This document shows, one piece after another, positions 52,101 through 59,112 of a stretch of 64,000 nt of DNA. The notes under the pieces were generated by a model. The model was not told where the DNA came from and did not search any database. It worked only from the letters and a program-made list of their open reading frames with translations. The DNA is taken from assembly GCF_020551945.1 (NCBI RefSeq), contig NZ_JAJBZH010000002.1:668085-732084 (forward strand). The letters are read 5' to 3'. Source of the DNA: Cellulosimicrobium marinum (GTDB taxonomy: Bacteria > Actinomycetota > Actinomycetes > Actinomycetales > Cellulomonadaceae). The stretch's first letter is position 1. Each line of letters begins with the position of its first letter. The position numbers and the translations under genes were made by a program.

Positions 52101-52256
52101 GTAGCGGTCGCCGAGAACGCCCTGCTGCCCGCGCTGCGCGACGCCCCGGACGGGTCGGTCTACCTCGCCGACGGCTTCTCCTGCCGCACCCAGGCCGACG
52201 ACCTCGCCGGCGTCCAGGGCAAGGCCCTCGCCGAGCTCCTCGCCGAACGGCTCTGA
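49164..52256 (+). CDS. FAD-linked, Fe-S lactate/glycolate-type oxidoreductase
   Basis: 1030 residues: a fusion of FAD-binding PCMH domain (RGAGTSVAGNSVGPGVVLDFS, GGMIGNNACG, about 115-210), FAD-oxidase C domain (GHFGDGCVHLRIDIP, SGEHGDGRARSELLPVMYSP) and Fe-S C-terminal part. Cysteines 608 and 614 (CVGVGKCRAD) and the C-L-S-C-K-A-C-S-S-D-C-P motif at 670-681 bind 4Fe-4S clusters; two CCG blocks (CCGLTWIS, CCGLAGNFG) follow. The layout matches D-lactate dehydrogenase Dld2 or glycolate oxidase fusions that feed electrons to quinones. GAGAAT at 49152-49157, 12 nt before GTG 49164, suggests leaderless transcription. Confidence 0.9.
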   Translation: MSAEMSAEIDATTAPAAQHDPNGARRSASGATTPADAGHAAALREAERAADAARSALADALRTVTRGRVDASTRRRAEYSTDASNYRVVPEVVVFPKDVDDAVAALDVARELEVPITARGAGTSVAGNSVGPGVVLDFSQHLHRVLDVDPEARTARIEPGVVMSSLQQAAAPHGLRFGPDPSTQNRATLGGMIGNNACGPHAVAYGRTADNVIELDVVDGSGRRFTAGKGDPTFAAVPGLADLVRDNLALIRTEFGRFGRQVSGYSLEHLLPENGSDLAKALVGTEGTLVTVLGATVRLVPVPSKPTLVVLGYPDMPSAADDVPTFLNLSPLAVEGLDARLVDVVRRAKGDASVPPLPPGAGWLMVEVGGATPEEARANAEAIVAASGSEATMILPAGPEATKMWQIRADGAGLAGRTPSGEQAWPGWEDSAVPPERLGDYLRDLDALMARYGVDGLPYGHFGDGCVHLRIDIPLEASGSVLRTFMLEAADLVAKHGGSLSGEHGDGRARSELLPVMYSPEAIALLEQFKALFDPADVMNPGVVVRPRAIDDDLRRPHAHPVLSALGAAGGPGTTAPAKVTKISRRAGYQGFSFMHDHGDMTQAVHRCVGVGKCRADTSAAGGFMCPSYQATKDEKDVTRGRARVLQEAVNGTLVGGLAAPEVRESLDLCLSCKACSSDCPAGVDMAQYKSEVLYRTYRGKIRPVDHYALGWLPVWARLATGMPRLVNKLLGVRPIAKTVLWAGGMDTRRSMTTFAEVPFRTWWKRGGATQGVPGLAIGARPGHPVRDERPKVVLWTDSFSDNMSPSVPQAAVKVLTAAGYDVVVPDQEACCGLTWISTGQLDGARKRLENLLSVLGPYAVNGIPIMGLEPSCTAVLRSDLVDLFPDDPRAVAVSRATRTLAELLTSVDTAPGKDSGWRMPDLSDVTAVVQPHCHQHSVMGFAADERLLRSAGATIQVLAGCCGLAGNFGMQKGHYETSVAVAENALLPALRDAPDGSVYLADGFSCRTQADDLAGVQGKALAELLAERL

Positions 52257-52330
52257 CCCGCGCGCCGCCCGTCGACGGCTGCTCACCTCGACGACACCTC
52301 CGGTTCGCCCGCCACGGCTACGGTGTGCGC

Positions 52331-52696
52331 GTGAGCACCCGCCCCGAGCGCTGGTACGGCGTGCGGTGCGTCTTCCGCCACCGCGGACTCGAGGACGGCA
52401 CCGACCGTGTGTACGAGGAGCGCGTCACCGTCTGGACCGCGGAACGCTTCGACGACGCCATCGCGCGCGCCGAGACAGAAGCGCGCGAGTACGCCGCCGA
52501 CGTCGGCGCCAAGTACCTCGGGCTCGCCCAGGCCTACCAGTCCGACGACGTCCCCGGTGACGGCGCCGAGGTCTTCTCCCTCATGCGGACCAGCCGACTC
52601 AAGTCCGGGCGGTACCTCGACACGTTCTTCGACACCGGCGCCGAGCGCCAAGGGTCGCTGCGCGCCCACGAGGGGTTCGCCGAAGGGGCACGCTAG
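52331..52696 (+). CDS. Small DUF4288-like protein
   Basis: 121 residues beginning RPERWYGVRCVFRHRG and continuing with YEERVTVWTAERFDDAIARAETEAREYAA, KYLGLAQAYQ and VFSLMRTS, a ferredoxin-like alpha/beta pattern resembling DUF4288 proteins. Function unknown. TACGGT at 52319-52324, 12 nt before GTG 52331, suggests a leaderless mRNA. Its TAG stop shares the palindrome CTAG with the stop of the convergent MocR gene. Confidence 0.7.
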   Translation: MSTRPERWYGVRCVFRHRGLEDGTDRVYEERVTVWTAERFDDAIARAETEAREYAADVGAKYLGLAQAYQSDDVPGDGAEVFSLMRTSRLKSGRYLDTFFDTGAERQGSLRAHEGFAEGAR

Positions 52697-54357
52697 ACAA
52701 CCCCCGCGCGCCGCACGGCCGCCGCGAGCCGGGCGACCGCCTCGTCCACCCGGGCGTCCGCCAGGTTCCCGTACCCGAGGACGAGCGTCGCCGACCGGGC
52801 GGGCGCCGCCACCTGGTAGCGCCGCAGGTCCGTCACCGCGACGTCGCGCGCCGCCGCCTCCCGCACGACGAGCGCCGCGTCCGGTGCACCGGCGCCGAGG
52901 TCGAGCAGGACGTGCATCCCGGCCGCGATGCCGCTGACCTCCGCACCCGGCAGCTCCCGACCGAGCGCCGCGAGCACCGCGTCCCGGCGCGCACGGTACC
53001 GACGCCGCGCCGCACGCAGGTGCCGGTCGTACGACCCTGCCGTGACGAACCGTGCGAACGTCAGCTGGTCGAGCGTCGACGGCCCCGTCCCCGGCCACGC
53101 CGCCCGCGCCACCACCTCCCGCCACCGCGGCGGCACCACCATCCAGCCGACACCGAGCGCCGGCGACACCGTCTTGCTGATCGACCCCAGCAGCAGCACC
53201 CGGTCCGGCGCCAGCCCCTGGAGAGCCGCGACCGGACGACGGTCGTACCGGAACTCGGCGTCGTAGTCGTCCTCCACGACCAGCCCGTCCACCTCTCGCG
53301 CCCACGCGACCACACGCTCCCGACGCTCCGCCGACAACGCCGTGCCCGTCGGGAACTGGTGCGCCGGCGTCAGCAGAGCCGCCCGCGCACCCGTGCGCCG
53401 CGACGCCGCCACCAGCGCGTCGACGACGACACCGTCCGCGTCCACCGGCACGGGGACCGGTGTCAGCCCGGCCCGCGCCGCGACGTCGCGCAGCACCGCC
53501 CAGCTCGGATCCTCCACCAGCACGTGCGTGTGCCCCGCCTCCACCAGCGCCGCCGCGGCACGCGCCATCCCGTCCGTCGCGCCGTGCGTGAGCACGACCG
53601 CGTCGTCCGGCGCCGCGACGACCCGCGCCCGGCGCAGATGGTCCGCGACGACGGCCCGCGCCGAGGGATGACCACCCGGCACCGGTGCGCCGAGGTCGTC
53701 GTTCGACGCGGTACCGGTCGCGCCGCCGAGCACGTCGCGCGCCGCGCGCAGCCACGCGTCACGCGGCACGTGCCGCAGGTCGGGGACGCCCGGCGCGAGG
53801 TCGAAGCGGGCGCGGGTGGCCCGGGTTGCGGCGGTGTGTGGCCGCCCGACGGGAACGACGGCGCGCGCGGGTCTTCCCTCCGCCGCTCGTCCCTCGCGGC
53901 TCCCGCCAGACCCGCCACGACCCGCGCGCGCCGTCGTACCCGCCGGGCTCGTCCTCCCGGGCACCGTGCCCGCCGGGTTCGTCGCTCCGGTCGTCGTGCC
54001 CGCCGGGTTCGTCGGCCCGGTCGTCGGGATGCCTGTCCCGGGAGGGAGGGTGGCGGCGGACGCGGAGACGCGGGTGGCGGAGCCGGTGCGGGCGTCGAGG
54101 AAGCCTTCGGCGACGAGCTGGCCGTAGGCCTCGGTGACGACCCACCGGGAGACGCCGAGCGTCTGGGCGAGGTGGCGGCTCGGGGGGAGGGCCGCGCCGG
54201 CGCCGACGCGGCCGGACCGGACGGCGTCGCGCAGGGCGCGCTCCAGCCGCTCGACGCGGGTCCCCGGCCCCGCACCCAGGTCGAGGAGCGCCTCCCAGGC
54301 GAGGGCCGCCGTCGGGCCGGACGCGCGACCCGGCGAAGTGGTCTGGTCGATGCTCAT
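52693..54357 (-). CDS. MocR/PdxR-type GntR regulator with expanded linker
   Basis: 554 residues. A GntR winged helix (VERLERALRDAVRSGRVGAG, LPPSRHLAQTLGVSRWVVTEAYGQL) is followed by a linker of about 85 residues and an aminotransferase-like domain with the PLP lysine at 395 (GSISKTVSPALG). MocR linkers vary, but this one is encoded by structured element copy 3 (53850-53942) and three 30-bp tandem repeats (53937-54026), giving Gly/Arg/Ala-rich and Thr/Pro-rich sequence. It is divergent from an aldo/keto reductase that it probably controls, as is usual for MocR pairs. Confidence 0.88.
   Translation of the reverse strand: MSIDQTTSPGRASGPTAALAWEALLDLGAGPGTRVERLERALRDAVRSGRVGAGAALPPSRHLAQTLGVSRWVVTEAYGQLVAEGFLDARTGSATRVSASAATLPPGTGIPTTGPTNPAGTTTGATNPAGTVPGRTSPAGTTARAGRGGSGGSREGRAAEGRPARAVVPVGRPHTAATRATRARFDLAPGVPDLRHVPRDAWLRAARDVLGGATGTASNDDLGAPVPGGHPSARAVVADHLRRARVVAAPDDAVVLTHGATDGMARAAAALVEAGHTHVLVEDPSWAVLRDVAARAGLTPVPVPVDADGVVVDALVAASRRTGARAALLTPAHQFPTGTALSAERRERVVAWAREVDGLVVEDDYDAEFRYDRRPVAALQGLAPDRVLLLGSISKTVSPALGVGWMVVPPRWREVVARAAWPGTGPSTLDQLTFARFVTAGSYDRHLRAARRRYRARRDAVLAALGRELPGAEVSGIAAGMHVLLDLGAGAPDAALVVREAAARDVAVTDLRRYQVAAPARSATLVLGYGNLADARVDEAVARLAAAVRRAGVV
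53850..53942. repeat. Structured stem-loop element, copy 3 (inside MocR gene)
   Basis: 24-nt arms (53850-53873 and 53919-53942, 23 pairs) enclose a 45-nt core: strand TTCCCTCC, inner stem GCCGC / GCGGC around loop TCGTCCCTC, and strand TCCCGCCAGACCCGCCAC. 93 bp long, i.e. 31 codons, read through without a stop on the minus strand as linker sequence. Confidence 0.85.
53937..54026. repeat. Three 30-bp tandem repeats in the MocR linker
   Basis: Units at 53937, 53967 and 53997 share CCCGCCGGGTTCGTC and a CCGGTCGTCG-like end. They abut the right arm of structured element copy 3 and encode a Pro-Ala-Gly-Thr-rich decapeptide repeat on the minus strand. Confidence 0.8.
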
Positions 54358-54434
54358 GGAATCGGACCGTACACCCGGGCCGATCGGCTCCTAGCGTGGA
54401 GCACGTCATCAGAGCGCGATCCAGGGAGACCACC

Positions 54435-55418
54435 ATGCGGTACCGCACCATCGGCGACGGGCGCACGTCCTTCGACGTCTCGACGCTGTGCCTCGGCACG
54501 ATGAACATGGGCACGCTCGTCGACGAGGAGACGTCGTTCGCCATCCTCGACCGCTACCTCGAGGCGGGCGGCACGTTCTTCGACACGGCGAACAACTACA
54601 GCTTCTGGGCGGGCGGCTACGGCCGGGACAGCGAGGACCTGCTGGGCCGCTGGCTCGCGAGCCGCGGCGTGCGCGACGAGGTCCGCCTCGCCACGAAGCT
54701 CGGCGCCGCGAAGAAGGACCCGGCGCTTCCCCTGCAGAACGTCGAGCCGACGAACTTCCAGGGGCTCGGCGCCGACGTCGTCGCGGGGGAGGCGCACGAG
54801 AGCCTGCGTCACCTCGGCGTCGACCACCTCGACGTGCTGTACGGGCACGTCGACGACCACGCGACCCCGCTCGCCGAGACCGTCGGCGCGTTCGGCAAGC
54901 TCCAGGCGGAGGGCGTCGTCGGGATCACGGGCATCTCCAACGTCGCCCTGTGGCGCGTCGTCGAGGCGCGCGAGGAGGCGCTGCGCCAGGGCGTCGCCCC
55001 CTACGGGCTCGTGCAGCAGAACTACACGTACGCCTACCCGACGCCCGAGCCGGGCCGGCACAACTGGGCGTCGTACGAGCTGCTCGACTACGCGGCGTCG
55101 ACCGGGACGCCGGAGCGCCCGCCGCTCGCCGTCGTCGCGTACTCGCCGATCCTCCAGGGCGCGTACGTGCGGCGCGACAAGCCGCTGTGGGACGGGTTCG
55201 ACCACGCCTCGACGCGCGACCGGATCCGCACCCTGCACGAGGTCGCGGGGGAGACCGGCGCCACCCCGAACCAGGTGGTCCTGGCCTGGCTCCTCGGCGG
55301 CGAGCACCCGGTGGTCCCGATCGTCGGGCCGAGCACCCTCGCCCAGCTCGACGAGCTCCTCGGCGCCGCCGACCTCGACCTCGACGACGAGCACCGCGCC
55401 CGTCTCGACGCCGTCTGA
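54435..55418 (+). CDS. Aldo/keto reductase
   Basis: 327 residues, usual AKR length. The catalytic tetrad is visible: Asp and Tyr in FFDTANNYSFW (about 54-64), Lys in RLATKLG (about 92) and His in YGHVDDH (about 137); NADPH-binding VPIVGPSTLAQLDE lies near the end. ATG 54435 was chosen over the upstream 54396 codon because AGGGAGACC precedes it and TAGCGT (54393-54398) is a likely -10. It is divergent from a MocR regulator. Substrate unknown. Confidence 0.92.
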   Translation: MRYRTIGDGRTSFDVSTLCLGTMNMGTLVDEETSFAILDRYLEAGGTFFDTANNYSFWAGGYGRDSEDLLGRWLASRGVRDEVRLATKLGAAKKDPALPLQNVEPTNFQGLGADVVAGEAHESLRHLGVDHLDVLYGHVDDHATPLAETVGAFGKLQAEGVVGITGISNVALWRVVEAREEALRQGVAPYGLVQQNYTYAYPTPEPGRHNWASYELLDYAASTGTPERPPLAVVAYSPILQGAYVRRDKPLWDGFDHASTRDRIRTLHEVAGETGATPNQVVLAWLLGGEHPVVPIVGPSTLAQLDELLGAADLDLDDEHRARLDAV

Positions 55419-55433
55419 CACGCAGGCAGTCCC

Positions 55434-55505
55434 GACGAGTGATGCGCTTGCGTTCGAGTGACGCACGTCGACGTGCATCCCTCGGACAGAAGCGCATCAC
55501 TCGTC
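55434..55505. repeat. 72-bp nested palindrome after the reductase gene
   Basis: GACGAGTGATGCGCTT and its exact complement flank a 40-nt interior that itself folds around the perfect palindrome GCACGTCGACGTGC (55463-55476). Four related 12-15 nt units of the type CGAGTGATGCGC, two in each orientation, make up the whole element. It probably ends transcription of the reductase. Confidence 0.75.
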
Positions 55506-55580
55506 CCGCGCGCACCGGCCATCGCCGAGACAGAGCGGATCTCGCTCGACGGGAGGACCCGGTGCCGTCATGCTCGCCGC

Positions 55581-56171
55581 GTGGGATACGCGTACACGAG
55601 CGTGGTGCCGGGCGACGATCCGTCCGACGGCGTCGACGACACGGACGAGGCGCCGCCTCTCGCGACCCTCGACGTCGCCGGGGCACGGGCGCTCGCGGAG
55701 CGCTACCTGGCGCACCACCTGCTGTCGTCCGGTGCGCGTGCCGAGCGTCTCGAGAGCGAGGCGTCGACCGACGCGCGGGACGAGGTCACCGAGCGGGTGC
55801 TCCGTGAGCCGGACCCGTTTCCCGTGCTGGACGCGCTGGTGGCGCTCGGGTTCGAGCGCGTCCCGGTCGACGACCATGCCTTCCTCGCGCTCGTCGCTGC
55901 AGGACCTGTGGAGGACGCCCTGGTCGAGAGGTCCGATCTCCGCGACGCCGTGGCGGAGCGGTGCCGTCGCGACGCGGCCTGGCACCTGACCGTCCAGGGG
56001 GTGTGGGCCGACGCCGCGCTCGTCCCGACCTTCCCGCCCCCGCTCGACTCCCTCGTCACCACGCTCGGCGGGAGCGATCGGACCGGGAGCGACCGTCCGA
56101 AGGGGCGGGTGCCCGCCGCTCGGCGTCCGTCTCGTCGTCAGCAGCCTCGGGGGCGCGGACGCGGGCGCTGA
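55581..56171 (+). CDS. Uncharacterised acidic protein
   Basis: 196 residues, not recognised. The first 35 are acidic (DDPSDGVDDTDEAPP), the middle is helical (LAERYLAHHLLSSGARAERL, PFPVLDALVALGFERVPVDDHAFLALV) and the last 30 are strongly basic and disordered (RPSRRQQPRGRGRGR), which might bind nucleic acid. GTG 55581 is 12 nt after CATGCT, consistent with leaderless expression; the longer ORF from 55458 would run through the repeat and is less likely. The nitroreductase gene follows after 20 bp. Confidence 0.6.
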   Translation: MGYAYTSVVPGDDPSDGVDDTDEAPPLATLDVAGARALAERYLAHHLLSSGARAERLESEASTDARDEVTERVLREPDPFPVLDALVALGFERVPVDDHAFLALVAAGPVEDALVERSDLRDAVAERCRRDAAWHLTVQGVWADAALVPTFPPPLDSLVTTLGGSDRTGSDRPKGRVPAARRPSRRQQPRGRGRGR

Positions 56172-56191
56172 GGCCGTGCCACGATCGGGGC

Positions 56192-56803
56192 ATGGAGTTC
56201 CAGGACGTCGTGCGCAGGCGCCGGATGGTGCGGCGGTTCACCGACGAGCCGGTCGATCCCGACCAGGTGGAGCGTGTGCTGCGCAACGCGGTGCGGGCGC
56301 CGAGCGCGGGGTTCGCGCAGGGGTGGGCGTTCGTCGTGCTCACGGAGCCCGCGGACGTCGCGCGGTTCTGGGCGGCCACGACCCCGGCCGACACCGAGCG
56401 GAACATGAGCACGTGGCTCGCGGGGATGCGCACGGCGCCCGTGCTGGTCGTGGTGCTGACGTCCAAGGACGCCTACCTGGACCGGTACGCGGAGCCGGAC
56501 AAGGGGTGGGCGGACCGTGACGAGCACCGGTGGGCGGTGCCGTACTGGCACGTCGACGCGGGGATGGCGTCGTTGCTCATGCTCCAGACGGCGGTCGACG
56601 AGGGGCTCGGCGCGTGCTTCTTCGGCGTCCAGCCCGGCGAGGTGGGGCGCCTGCGGGAGGCGTTCGGGATCCCGGGGGAGTTCGCCCCGACGGGCGTGGT
56701 CGCGCTGGGCCACCCGGGCGACGCGGGCCCGAGCGGCTCGCCGCGGCGTCGGGCCCGCAAGCCGGTCGACGACGTCGTGCACCGGGGCCGCTGGCATCCC
56801 TAG
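56192..56803 (+). CDS. FMN nitroreductase-family protein
   Basis: 203 residues. MEFQDVVRRRRMVRRFTDEPVD with RAPSAGFAQGWAFVVL is the FMN-binding start of nitroreductases, and GACFFGVQPGEVGRLREAFGIP closes the fold. Its end overlaps, tail to tail, the end of cofC (shared CTAG). In F420 biosynthesis the FbiB protein carries a nitroreductase-like domain that reduces dehydro-F420-0; a stand-alone relative beside cofC-cofD might have that or another F420-related role, but this is inference. CACGAT is 12 nt before the ATG (leaderless pattern). Confidence 0.85.
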   Translation: MEFQDVVRRRRMVRRFTDEPVDPDQVERVLRNAVRAPSAGFAQGWAFVVLTEPADVARFWAATTPADTERNMSTWLAGMRTAPVLVVVLTSKDAYLDRYAEPDKGWADRDEHRWAVPYWHVDAGMASLLMLQTAVDEGLGACFFGVQPGEVGRLREAFGIPGEFAPTGVVALGHPGDAGPSGSPRRRARKPVDDVVHRGRWHP

Positions 56804-57645
56804 GCAGGTGGCAGGCCGGGCACCTGCTGCCCGACGGCGGCCCGCACCGGTGCGGGCAGCTCGCCCCAGTCGTCGAGCGTGTCGAGGTCCGTCGCCGTCC
56901 CGGGGCGGTGCACGACGGCGGCCCTCGCCCCGAGCCGCTCGGCCTCCGCGAGGTGCGCGGCGCGGCTGTCGGGGCCGAACCGGAACGCGAACGCTTCCTG
57001 CCGAGCACGAGGTTGCTGTCGTTCTGCGCTCGATACCGGCACCAACGTCGTGCTCGGCGACGTGACGAGGTCCGCGTCGACGACGAGCAGGTTCGTGCCG
57101 GAGCGGTGCCGGTCCGTCGCGACGACGACCGGGGCGTCCTCGGCGAGCAGGGCGGCGACGTCGTCGGTCGACAGCGCGGGCAGGTCGGCGTGCGTGACGA
57201 GCAGCCGCACGGGGCCGTCCTGCGCGGCGACCTCGCGCCCCACGTCCACCGCGGCGTTCAGGCCCGGACGGTCCGCGGGCTGCAGGACGATCCGCACCCG
57301 GTCGGCGTCCGCCGTGAGCAGCGGCGGCCCGTCGGGGTCGTCGGCGGTCGCGGGGTCGACGACGACGTCGCGCAGCGCACGCCACGTGAAGCGCGGGTCG
57401 GACGTCACGACCACGACCCGCTCCACCCCGTCCGACGCGAGGAGCGTCGCCACCACGTGCCGCGCGAGCACCGCGACGAGGCGGCTGCGCGTCGTCGGGT
57501 CGAGCACGTGCGCGAGACGCGACTTGCCCGACGTCCCGTCGCGCAGCGGCACGACGGCGACCACCCGGCCCGGGCGGCCCGGCGCACCCGGGTGCGTGCC
57601 GCCGTCGGGCACGGGTGGGCCGCCGGGCACCGTGCGGTCAGCCAC
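56800..57645 (-). CDS. cofC: CofC/FbiD PEP (phospholactate) guanylyltransferase
   Basis: 281 residues. AVVPLRDGTSGKSRLAHVL is the nucleotide-binding start, followed by VTHADLPALSTDDV and RFGPDSRAAHLAEAERLG, then DLDTLDDW. It activates phosphoenolpyruvate or phospholactate with GTP for F420 assembly. Between GTNLLVV and RFGPDS there are about 30 residues instead of the roughly ten usual in FbiD; the extra part is encoded by palindromic repeat copy C (57000-57058). GTG 57645 overlaps cofD by 8 bp. Confidence 0.9.
   Translation of the reverse strand: MADRTVPGGPPVPDGGTHPGAPGRPGRVVAVVPLRDGTSGKSRLAHVLDPTTRSRLVAVLARHVVATLLASDGVERVVVVTSDPRFTWRALRDVVVDPATADDPDGPPLLTADADRVRIVLQPADRPGLNAAVDVGREVAAQDGPVRLLVTHADLPALSTDDVAALLAEDAPVVVATDRHRSGTNLLVVDADLVTSPSTTLVPVSSAERQQPRARQEAFAFRFGPDSRAAHLAEAERLGARAAVVHRPGTATDLDTLDDWGELPAPVRAAVGQQVPGLPPA
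57000..57058. repeat. Palindromic repeat family I, copy C (inside cofC)
   Basis: A 59-bp element with GCCGAGCACGAGGTTG and CAACGTCGTGCTCGGC ends. Its 56-bp body aligns at equal length with the right part of copy A and with reversed copy B (shared GATA, CTGTCGT and GGCA..CAAC blocks). It lacks the 18-bp left extension of A and B. It lies in a surface-loop segment of CofC. Confidence 0.75.
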
Positions 57646-58618
57646 GCGCCGCCGCCACGATCTCGCGTGCGAGGCGCTCGCGGCCGGGTGCGCCGCCCAT
57701 GACGGTGTCGGTGACGAGCACGCGCATCCCGAGCCCTTCGACGTCCGCGCGCAGTCCGGCGTCCTGGTCGTCGATCACCATGACGTCGACGAGCCCGGCG
57801 TACAGGCGCGCGACGCCCAGCGCCGACACCTCGTGGCCGAGCGTCGCGAGCATCTGCGCGGCCGGTCCCTTGATCGCGCGGCCGCCGACGATCGGGCTCA
57901 CGGCGACGCGGCGCGCGGGCGACGCCGCCAGGGCCTCGCGCACGCCCGCCACCCCGAGCACGGGCTCGACCGACAGGAACGGGTTCGACGGCGCGACCAC
58001 CACGACGTCGGCGTCGCGCAGCGCGTCGAGCACCCCGGGCGCGGGCCGTGCGGCGTCGAGACCGTCGTAGACCAGGCCGAGGACGTCGTCCGCGTGCCGC
58101 CGTCCGACGAAGTACTCCTGGAACCCGAGCCGCCCGGCCGGGGTGTCGACGAGCGTCGCGACACGGTCGTCGCTCACCGGGAGCACGCGCGCCCGCACCC
58201 CGAGCGCCGTGGTGATCCGGGCCGTCACGGCGGACAGCGGGTCCCCGGCCCGCAGCCGGGCGGTCCGCACGACATGCGTCGCGAGGTCGCGGTCGCCGAG
58301 GGTGAACCACGTGTCCTCGCCGAGCTGACCCAGCGCGTCGAGCGTCGCGTACGACTCGCCGACGACGCCCCAGCCGCGCTCCTCGTCCGCCAGGCCGGCG
58401 AGGGTGTACGTCACCGTGTCGAGGTCGGGGGAGATCGCGAGGCCGTGGAGCTCGACGTCGTCCGCGACGTTGACCACGACCGTGAGGTCGGTCCCGGCGA
58501 GGTCCAGGCCGTGGGCGAGCCGCGCACCCCCGACCCCGCCGGCCAGGACCGTCACGGCGGGAGGCACGGCGTCGGTCGGGGCGTCTGGCGGGGAGTCGGG
58601 CGTCGGGTCCTGCGTCAC
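57638..58618 (-). CDS. cofD: CofD/FbiA 2-phospholactate (PEP) transferase
   Basis: 326 residues. [45 protein letters not shown] and [16 protein letters not shown] are CofD hallmarks, with [15 protein letters not shown] and [17 protein letters not shown] later. It transfers the phospho-acid moiety to Fo, giving (dehydro)F420-0. TAGGCT 12 nt before GTG 58618 suggests a leaderless cofD-cofC transcript. cofE/fbiB and fbiC are not in the window. Confidence 0.93.
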   Translation of the reverse strand: MTQDPTPDSPPDAPTDAVPPAVTVLAGGVGGARLAHGLDLAGTDLTVVVNVADDVELHGLAISPDLDTVTYTLAGLADEERGWGVVGESYATLDALGQLGEDTWFTLGDRDLATHVVRTARLRAGDPLSAVTARITTALGVRARVLPVSDDRVATLVDTPAGRLGFQEYFVGRRHADDVLGLVYDGLDAARPAPGVLDALRDADVVVVAPSNPFLSVEPVLGVAGVREALAASPARRVAVSPIVGGRAIKGPAAQMLATLGHEVSALGVARLYAGLVDVMVIDDQDAGLRADVEGLGMRVLVTDTVMGGAPGRERLAREIVAAARG

Positions 58619-58655
58619 GGGGCGAGCCTACGGCGGGCCGTGCCACGATGGGCCC

Positions 58656-58976
58656 ATGGCCGTCTTCGCCTTCTCCGTCGCCCCGCTCGGTGCCGGCGAG
58701 TCCGTCGCGGACTCCGTCGCCGAGGCCGTCCGCATCGTCCGCGAGTCGGGCCTGCCGAACCGCACGACCGCGATGTTCACGGAGATCGAGGGGGACTGGG
58801 ACGACGTGATGCCCGTGATCCGGCGCGCGACGGAGGCCGTCGGGGCGGGCGGGCACCGCGTCTCGCTCGTCGTCAAGGCCGACATCCGGCCCGGTCGCAC
58901 GGGGGAGCTCACCGGCAAGGTCGACCGGGTCGAGGAGCGTCTCGCCACCGACGAGCAGGAGACCGGGCACGCCTGA
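58656..58976 (+). CDS. MTH1187-family thiamine-binding-type protein
   Basis: 106 residues, the usual size. [52 protein letters not shown] and [14 protein letters not shown] match the MTH1187/YkoF-like ferredoxin fold that binds thiamine or related ligands. CACGAT is 12 nt before the ATG, the same arrangement as at the nitroreductase start. Divergent from cofD with 37 bp between starts. Confidence 0.85.
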   Translation: MAVFAFSVAPLGAGESVADSVAEAVRIVRESGLPNRTTAMFTEIEGDWDDVMPVIRRATEAVGAGGHRVSLVVKADIRPGRTGELTGKVDRVEERLATDEQETGHA

Positions 58977-59112
58977 CCTGCGGCGGGACCCCCGCCGACG
59001 CGGGCGTCCGAAGCACGAGCTTCGACCCGTTCGCGGGACTTGACCCGCGACGTAGGCTAAGCGGCAAACGCCCCCGTCCCGGTCGCGTTCCGCTGCAGCA
59101 GGAGACCTACCG

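Noticed and set aside
47592..52286. 1564-codon minus-strand ORF
   Set aside because: Only its last 131 codons (RidA) have family similarity; the rest is antisense to the WYL and FAD/Fe-S genes.
58583..58612. Further copy of the structured element (GTCTGGCGGGGAGT near the cofD start)
   Set aside because: A short match to one conserved strand only; no arms, inner stem or loop.
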